Assembly: GCF_002917095.1 (NCBI RefSeq)
Contig: NZ_PQGA01000018.1
Span: forward strand, 1-64,000
DNA: 64,000 nucleotides
Direction: 5' to 3'
DNA from: Paraburkholderia eburnea
GTDB lineage: Bacteria; Pseudomonadota; Gammaproteobacteria; Burkholderiales; Burkholderiaceae
The notes under the pieces were generated by a model. The model was not told where the DNA came from, ran no database searches, and saw nothing but the letters and a program-made list of their open reading frames with translations. The position numbers and the translations under genes were made by a program. This document shows, piece by piece, positions 59,127 to 64,000 of the stretch; position 1 is the first letter of the stretch; the number at the start of each line of letters is the position of its first letter.

Positions 59127-60080
59127 ATGAGCGACATGGGCCGAAAGGTCATCATTTCCTGTGCCGTGACGGGCGCGACGCATGTTCCGTCGATGTCCGA
59201 GCACCTTCCGCTCACGCCCGCGTCGATCCGCGAGCAAGCCATCGACGCGGCGCGCGCCGGCGCGGCGATCATTCATCTGCATGCACGCCATCCCGAAGAC
59301 GGCCGGCCGACGCCGGACCCCAGGGTGTTCGCCGAATTCGTCCCCGAAATCGCACAGGCCACCGACGCCGTCATCAACATCACAACCGGCGGCAGCACCC
59401 GCATGACGCTCGAAGAGCGGCTCGCCTATCCGCGTCTGCTGAAGCCCGAAATGTGCTCGCTGAACATGGGGTCGATGAACTTTTCGATCCATCCGCTCGC
59501 GCAGAAGATTTCGTCGTGGCGCTACGGCTGGGAAAAGGATTACGTGGAAGGCATGGAGGACATGATCTTCCGGAATACCTTCCGCGACATCAAGCACATC
59601 ATGCTTGAGCTTGGCGAGCACGGCACGCGCTTCGAGTTCGAGTGCTACGACCTCGGCCATCTGTACAACCTCGCGTATTTCGTCGACGAAGGGCTGGTGA
59701 AGCCGCCGTTCTTCATCCAGTCGGTCTTTGGAATTCTGGGCGGCATGGGCCCGGATCCCGAGAACATGACGGTCATGCGCTCGACGGCCGACCGGCTCTT
59801 CGGTCGCGACAACTACCAGTTTTCGGTGCTCGGCGCGGGTCGTCACCAGATGCCGCTCGTGACGATGGCGGCCATCATGGGCGGCAACGTGCGCGTGGGG
59901 CTCGAGGACAGCGTCTATCTCTCGAAGGGCGTAAAGGCCGAATCGAACGCGCAGCAAGTCGCGAAGATCCGGCGGATTCTGGAAGAGCTTTCGTTCGAGA
60001 TCGCAACCCCGGCAGAAGCGAGAGCGATGCTGGGTCTGAAGGGCGCCGACAAGGTGTCCTTCGACGCCGCGCTGGCTTGA
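59127..60080 (+). CDS. BKACE-family beta-keto acid cleavage enzyme
   Basis: A 317-aa Zn(II) TIM-barrel enzyme of the 3-keto-5-aminohexanoate cleavage (KCE) / BKACE family. It condenses a beta-keto acid with acetyl-CoA to give acetoacetate and a CoA ester. Metal and substrate motifs: IIHLHARHPEDGRPTPD (His50, His52), NITTGGSTRMTLEERL, and LNMGSMNF. AAGGAGACACC precedes the ATG. The substrate is unknown; dehydrocarnitine and 3,5-diketo-type acids are known ones. Downstream SDR genes could make the beta-keto acid. Confidence 0.88.
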   Translation: MSDMGRKVIISCAVTGATHVPSMSEHLPLTPASIREQAIDAARAGAAIIHLHARHPEDGRPTPDPRVFAEFVPEIAQATDAVINITTGGSTRMTLEERLAYPRLLKPEMCSLNMGSMNFSIHPLAQKISSWRYGWEKDYVEGMEDMIFRNTFRDIKHIMLELGEHGTRFEFECYDLGHLYNLAYFVDEGLVKPPFFIQSVFGILGGMGPDPENMTVMRSTADRLFGRDNYQFSVLGAGRHQMPLVTMAAIMGGNVRVGLEDSVYLSKGVKAESNAQQVAKIRRILEELSFEIATPAEARAMLGLKGADKVSFDAALA

Positions 60081-60161
60081 GCCCGCACGGCGGCCCAGGG
60101 GCGCGCCGCGCGCCCTTCCCGCTGACGACAACAAAAAGAACCGACTCATCAGGAGACACTC

Positions 60162-61508
60162 ATGAGGACTGCTTCAGGCACTGAAAGCGCCGATGCGCTG
60201 CATCGGCTGGCGACGCGCAAGGCAATGGCACGGCTCATTCCGTTGATGTGCGCGATCTATTTCATGTCCTTTCTCGACCGCACCAACGTGGCACTCGCGA
60301 AGGCGCAGCTCGCGATTGACGTGGGCATCAATGCGGCCGCATATGGGCTTGGCGCCGGCATCTTCTTCATTGGCTATGCGCTGCTCGAAGTGCCGAGCAA
60401 TCTCGCCGCGCACCGCTTTGGACCGCGTCGCTGGATTGCGCGCATCGCCGTGAGCTGGGGCATCCTCTCGACACTCATGATGTTCGTGCAGGGGCCGTGG
60501 TCGTTCTACGTGCTGCGCGTGCTGCTCGGTATTGCCGAAGCCGGGCTCTTTCCGGCGCTCATGTACATGGTTACGCTGTGGTTCGCGCCGCGGGACCGGC
60601 CTGTTGCCGTCGGCTGGATCTATACCGCGCCGGCGCTTGCGCTCGTCATCGGCAGCCCTCTTGGCGGCGCGCTGATGCAGCTCACCGGCCTTGCGGGCCT
60701 GCACGGCTGGCAATGGATGTTCATGATCGAAGGCTTGCCCAGCATCGTTGTCGGCGTGCTGCTCTACTTCAAGCTGCCCGACCGGCCCGGCGAAGCGCGC
60801 TGGCTCTCGCCCGGGCAGGCGGCTGCCCTCGAAGCGCGCGCGGTCGTCGATGCGCAGGGACATCCGGAGCTGACTTCGGCCGACTGGATCGGCGCACTCA
60901 AGCGTCCGAGCACGGTGCTCATCGGCCTCATCTATTTCCTGAATCAGGTGGCGTTCGTCGGCCTGTATTTCTTCGCGCCCGCCATGATTCACCAGATGAA
61001 CGTGCAGTCGCCGTTCATCGTGGGTCTGCTTTCCGCGAGCGTGGGGATCGGGTTCCTGTTCGGCGTGCTCGTGCTGCCGCGCATTCACCGGCGGCTCTCG
61101 AACGACTGCGCCTGGCTCGCGTGGCTCACGGCCGGCGCGATCGCGGGCGCCTGCGCTTACATGAGCGCGGCGAGTCCGCCGGCCCGTATCCTCTGCCTCA
61201 CGGTCACGGCGTTCTTCGGTGGCGGCGTGCTGCCTTCGTACTGGTCAATCGCGATGAAGCGTCTGCAAGGCATCCAGGCTGCGGCGGGGCTCGCCTTCAT
61301 CAACACGCTGGGCCTGCTGGGCGGATTTGCCGGACCCTATATGTTCGGCCTCGCGGAAACGGCGTCGGGCCGCAGCGACGCGGGCTTTACTGTGATTCTC
61401 GCCGCGTCGGTCGCGGGGCTCGCGCTCGTGCCGCTGCTCGCCAGAGCGATGCGGCGCGAAAGCGGCACGCTTTCGGCGGCGGTGCCGGCCACCGGAACGA
61501 ATCGTTGA
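60162..61508 (+). CDS. MFS transporter, anion:cation symporter (phthalate permease) type
   Basis: A 448-aa inner-membrane carrier. N-terminus: IYFMSFLDRTNVALAKAQL (FLDRxN motif of the ACS family) and EVPSNLAAHRFGPRRWIAR between TM2 and TM3. About 12 membrane helices. It likely imports the organic acid processed by the BKACE and SDR enzymes of the same operon. Confidence 0.9.
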   Translation: MRTASGTESADALHRLATRKAMARLIPLMCAIYFMSFLDRTNVALAKAQLAIDVGINAAAYGLGAGIFFIGYALLEVPSNLAAHRFGPRRWIARIAVSWGILSTLMMFVQGPWSFYVLRVLLGIAEAGLFPALMYMVTLWFAPRDRPVAVGWIYTAPALALVIGSPLGGALMQLTGLAGLHGWQWMFMIEGLPSIVVGVLLYFKLPDRPGEARWLSPGQAAALEARAVVDAQGHPELTSADWIGALKRPSTVLIGLIYFLNQVAFVGLYFFAPAMIHQMNVQSPFIVGLLSASVGIGFLFGVLVLPRIHRRLSNDCAWLAWLTAGAIAGACAYMSAASPPARILCLTVTAFFGGGVLPSYWSIAMKRLQGIQAAAGLAFINTLGLLGGFAGPYMFGLAETASGRSDAGFTVILAASVAGLALVPLLARAMRRESGTLSAAVPATGTNR

Positions 61509-61548
61509 AATCACATTCATCAGCCACATCGAAAAAGGAAAAACGGGA

Positions 61549-62289
61549 ATGAGACTGAAGGGAAAGGTCGCCATCGTCACGGGCGCGGGGCAGGGGATCG
61601 GCGCGGCGACGGCGCTCAAGTTCGCGCGCGAAGGCGCCGTCGTTGCGGTTTGCGACCTGAATGCCGAGGCGGTGGCGCTCGTGGAGGGCGCCTGCCGCGA
61701 GGCGGGCGCGCAGGCCCACGGCTACGTGCTCGACGTGGCGAAGCGTGAAGCCGTCGTCGCGATGATCGCGGACGTGATAGCGCGGCACGGTCGAATCGAC
61801 GTACTCGTGAACAACGCCGGCATCACGCGCGACGCGCGCCTGCAGAAAATGACGCTCAAGCAGTTCGACGATGTGATCGACGTGAATCTGCGCGCCGTGT
61901 TCAACACCACGCAGGCCGTTGCCGACATCATGGTCGAGCAGGGTTCGGGCGTCGTGCTCAACGCGAGTTCAGTGGTCGGCATTTACGGCAACTACGGGCA
62001 GACGAACTATGCGGCCTCCAAGTTCGGCGTAATCGGCTTCACGAAAACCTGGAGCCGCGAACTCGGGCCGAAGGGCGTTCGCGTCAATGCGGTCGCGCCC
62101 GGATTCGTCGACACGCCGATTCTGTCGACTGTGCCCGATACGGTTCTCGACAAGATGCGCGCCCAGGTGCCGCTCGGCCGCCTTGCGCAGCCGGAGGAAA
62201 TCGCCAACGTCTACGCGTTTCTGGCGAGCGATGAGGCGAGCTATATCAACGGAGCGGTGCTTGAAGTATCGGGCGGCATGACGCTGTGA
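61549..62289 (+). CDS. SDR oxidoreductase, FabG-like (first)
   Basis: A 246-aa classical SDR: VTGAGQGIGAATALKF, NNAG, Ser in NASSVVG, YAASK, and a C-terminal YINGAVLEVSGGM. Likely a beta-hydroxy acid or ester dehydrogenase feeding BKACE. Located 40 bases after the transporter; probably NAD(P)-linked. Substrate cannot be read from sequence. Confidence 0.87.
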   Translation: MRLKGKVAIVTGAGQGIGAATALKFAREGAVVAVCDLNAEAVALVEGACREAGAQAHGYVLDVAKREAVVAMIADVIARHGRIDVLVNNAGITRDARLQKMTLKQFDDVIDVNLRAVFNTTQAVADIMVEQGSGVVLNASSVVGIYGNYGQTNYAASKFGVIGFTKTWSRELGPKGVRVNAVAPGFVDTPILSTVPDTVLDKMRAQVPLGRLAQPEEIANVYAFLASDEASYINGAVLEVSGGMTL

Positions 62290-62344
62290 TTCTGGCTTTT
62301 CCGGGCCGCATGAATTCGGGAAACGAGCAAGAGCGAGGTAATCG

Positions 62345-63136
62345 ATGAGTACATTGGATCTTCTAAAGCCGAGACCCGGTTTGCGGGTTCTCGTTACGGG
62401 CGCGGCGGCCGGCATTGGCGCGGCGATCGCCGACGCGTTTCTCGAAGCGCAGGCACAAGTCTATGTCTGTGACGTGGACCCGGTAGCCGTCGAAGCGGCG
62501 CAATCGCGCCATCCCGCGCTGCGTGCCAGTGTGGCCGACGTCTCGAAGCGCGAGCAGGTGGAGCGCGTGGTGGACGAGGCGGCGGCCGCGCTGGGTGGGC
62601 TTGACGTGCTCGTCAACAACGCGGGCATTGCCGGCCCGACGGGCGGTGTCGAGGACCTCGATCCCGAGCAGTGGGAACGCACGATATCGACCAATCTCGA
62701 CAGCCAGTTCTATTTTCTCCGGCGCGCCGTGCCGGTGCTCAAGGAATCGTCGGACTGCGCCAGCATTATCGCGCTCTCTTCGGTGGCGGGGCGCCTCGGC
62801 TATGCGTTCCGCACGCCCTACGCCTCGACGAAATGGGCGATCGTGGGCCTCGTCAAGTCGCTGGCGGTCGAGCTTGGCCCGAGCGATATTCGCGTCAATG
62901 CGATTCTGCCCGGCGTGGTCGAGGGCGAACGGATGAATCGCGTGATCGCCGCGCGCGCCGAGGCGCTCGGTCTGCCCTTCGAGACGATGCGTGAGGAGTA
63001 CCTGAGGAAGATCTCGCTGCGACGCATGGTCAGCGTCGACGATATCGCCGCGACGGCCTTGTTTCTCGCTTCGCCCGCTGGTCGGAACATCACCGGCCAG
63101 GCGATCAGCGTTGATGGGAATGTCGAATACCTGTGA
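62345..63136 (+). CDS. SDR oxidoreductase (second)
   Basis: A 263-aa classical SDR: VTGAAAGIGAAIADAF, NNAGIAGPTGG, Ser in ALSSVAG, Tyr/Lys in YASTK, and ITGQAISVDGNVEYL at the end. It is the last gene of the BKACE operon. Having two SDRs suggests successive or stereochemically different oxidations of the imported substrate, one giving the beta-keto acid for BKACE. Confidence 0.87.
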   Translation: MSTLDLLKPRPGLRVLVTGAAAGIGAAIADAFLEAQAQVYVCDVDPVAVEAAQSRHPALRASVADVSKREQVERVVDEAAAALGGLDVLVNNAGIAGPTGGVEDLDPEQWERTISTNLDSQFYFLRRAVPVLKESSDCASIIALSSVAGRLGYAFRTPYASTKWAIVGLVKSLAVELGPSDIRVNAILPGVVEGERMNRVIAARAEALGLPFETMREEYLRKISLRRMVSVDDIAATALFLASPAGRNITGQAISVDGNVEYL

Positions 63137-63896
63137 GTGCCTGCTGGCGGGACACGGGTGCGCGTGAGGGGAGCGGTCGCCTGCGCGTACCCGTTGGACG
63201 ACTGGCCTCTCGCTTTGCCTCTCGACGTGCACTCCATTTTTTCGGAAACAGTGCGGTAGTTTCGCGGTTAGCGCCTTGCGACTGACGGAACCACCGGCCA
63301 GGAAGACCGCATCGGCGACGGGTGCCGTTGAGCCGTAACATGAGCGCCAACCCGATGTTCCCAACGTTTAGGTGCGATTGGTCAAACCCGCATTCCAGCA
63401 TGTAGGCAGACCATACCGTCTGCTACATCCGCGTAGAACCTGGCGCGGTCTTGGTCGAGGTTGCTAAGGTCGTTCACGTCAGCGTTTCTTTGCATTGCGA
63501 TGTGAGTTGAGTATAGGTTCATCGTCCTATGCTCCCATTCCAGCCACTGATATGACATGACTTGCATCGTCACGTAGCGCAAGTCGTAGCGGTATCCAGC
63601 GCCTGGATTACACACATTGCTTCTTGATCGCTTCTGTGTGACGAGGCATTCCGGGGCTGCCACGACGGGCACAGCGAATGCTGAACAGTCGAGGCCATCC
63701 ATACCAGGGAAGGGAATTTCACCAGCCATTTCGTGGGGAGGAGGGGCCGGGCACCCGACGACCAGGCATGGACCTACGTCCTCGCCGTCGTCCGCTTTGA
63801 CCTACGGCTATGAACCTTCCCGATCCCGGGTGAGGGTTGTGCGTGCGCAACCCTCATCACGAAGGATCGTATCGCGCCGGCCACCGGAGAAGCGTC
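63137..63896. other. 760-base gap with no firm gene
   Basis: Both strands were read. A minus-strand frame at 63382-63729 (115 aa, with MQVMSYQWLEWEHRTMNLYS and a final DGMVCLHAGMRV) has a protein-like composition but no ribosome-binding site and no known domain. A second minus frame (63105-63401) overlaps it in part. These could be decayed genes or an intergenic repeat. The ribosome-binding site of the next gene is at its right end. Confidence 0.45.
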
Positions 63897-64000
63897 ATGT
63901 TTATCCATAACAAACGTCTGCAATATACCGTGCGGGTTGCCACACCCAACCCAGGACTCGCCAATCTGCTGCCCGAACTGCAATCCGGCCGACAACTGCG
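63897..64000 (+). CDS. manganese catalase, 5' end only
   Basis: The reading frame starts MFIHNKRLQYTVRVATPNPG and continues LANLLPEL, closely like the N-terminus of dimanganese catalases (KatN type). A good GGAGAAG ribosome-binding site precedes the ATG. The gene runs off the window. The last ten visible codons (QSGRQLR) fit the family less well than expected, where one normally sees EQFGGP, so a frameshift or decay close to the edge is possible. It would be an H2O2-removing enzyme of the cytoplasm. Confidence 0.6.
   Translation, partial: MFIHNKRLQYTVRVATPNPGLANLLPELQSGRQL

Noticed and set aside
1..64000. tRNA, rRNA, CRISPR arrays and intact insertion sequences
   Set aside because: Looked for by eye on both strands; no cloverleaf, conserved rRNA segment, regular spaced repeats or transposase motif was found.

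Overview
The window looks like a chromosomal segment of a soil- or plant-associated betaproteobacterium of the Burkholderiaceae, most likely Paraburkholderia or Caballeronia. The pointers are high GC content, OmpC-type Burkholderia porins, many LysR, AraC and TetR regulators, a catechol branch next to indole-3-acetate (IAA) genes, and a Phc-like quorum-sensing locus. No rRNA, tRNA, CRISPR array, integrase or intact insertion sequence was seen.

Left part (1-24 kb). The 3' end of catA (catechol 1,2-dioxygenase) is followed by two coupled dynamin-like GTPases. Then come an MFS carrier and a porin, an AraC/LysR regulator pair, and a coupled pair of NAD-dependent dehydrogenases. From about 11.1 to 22.8 kb lies a complete but scattered iac set for degrading the auxin IAA. 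It comprises iacG; iacE-iacH-iacI-iacB-iacA; a two-domain tautomerase; iacC-iacD; and iacF. A FixJ-like response regulator, a soluble FixL-like PAS kinase and a LysR regulator are interleaved. The pathway is known to end at catechol, the substrate of the CatA at the left edge.

Middle (22.9-44.3 kb). An NmrA-like protein, LysR, Old Yellow Enzyme and MDR reductase group comes first. It is followed by a Fur-box-controlled operon (small protein, sodA, mntH), a MarR/MFS pair with a palindromic operator, and a HicAB toxin-antitoxin pair. Next are a GFA protein and a 58-aa exported peptide coupled to an OmpR/EnvZ-type system, and a Rieske protein. A MocR regulator lies opposite a candidate small transcript with its own terminator. 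The stretch ends with LysR and porin, a mini-chemoreceptor, and a cupin / FAD oxidase / cupin / AraC cluster.

Right part (44.3-64 kb). A chemoreceptor is followed by a four-gene methyltransferase / kinase / regulator / regulator operon that matches the layout of the Ralstonia phcBSRQ system. Then comes an accessory stretch (50.4-55.8 kb) with small exported proteins, TetR with a lipoprotein, an isochorismatase-like protein, and a decayed MFS / ABC-2 transporter region. After that are an MBL-hydrolase operon with a TetR regulator and two clear operators, and an AraC-controlled catabolic operon (BKACE enzyme, MFS, two SDRs). The right edge holds the start of a manganese-catalase-like gene.
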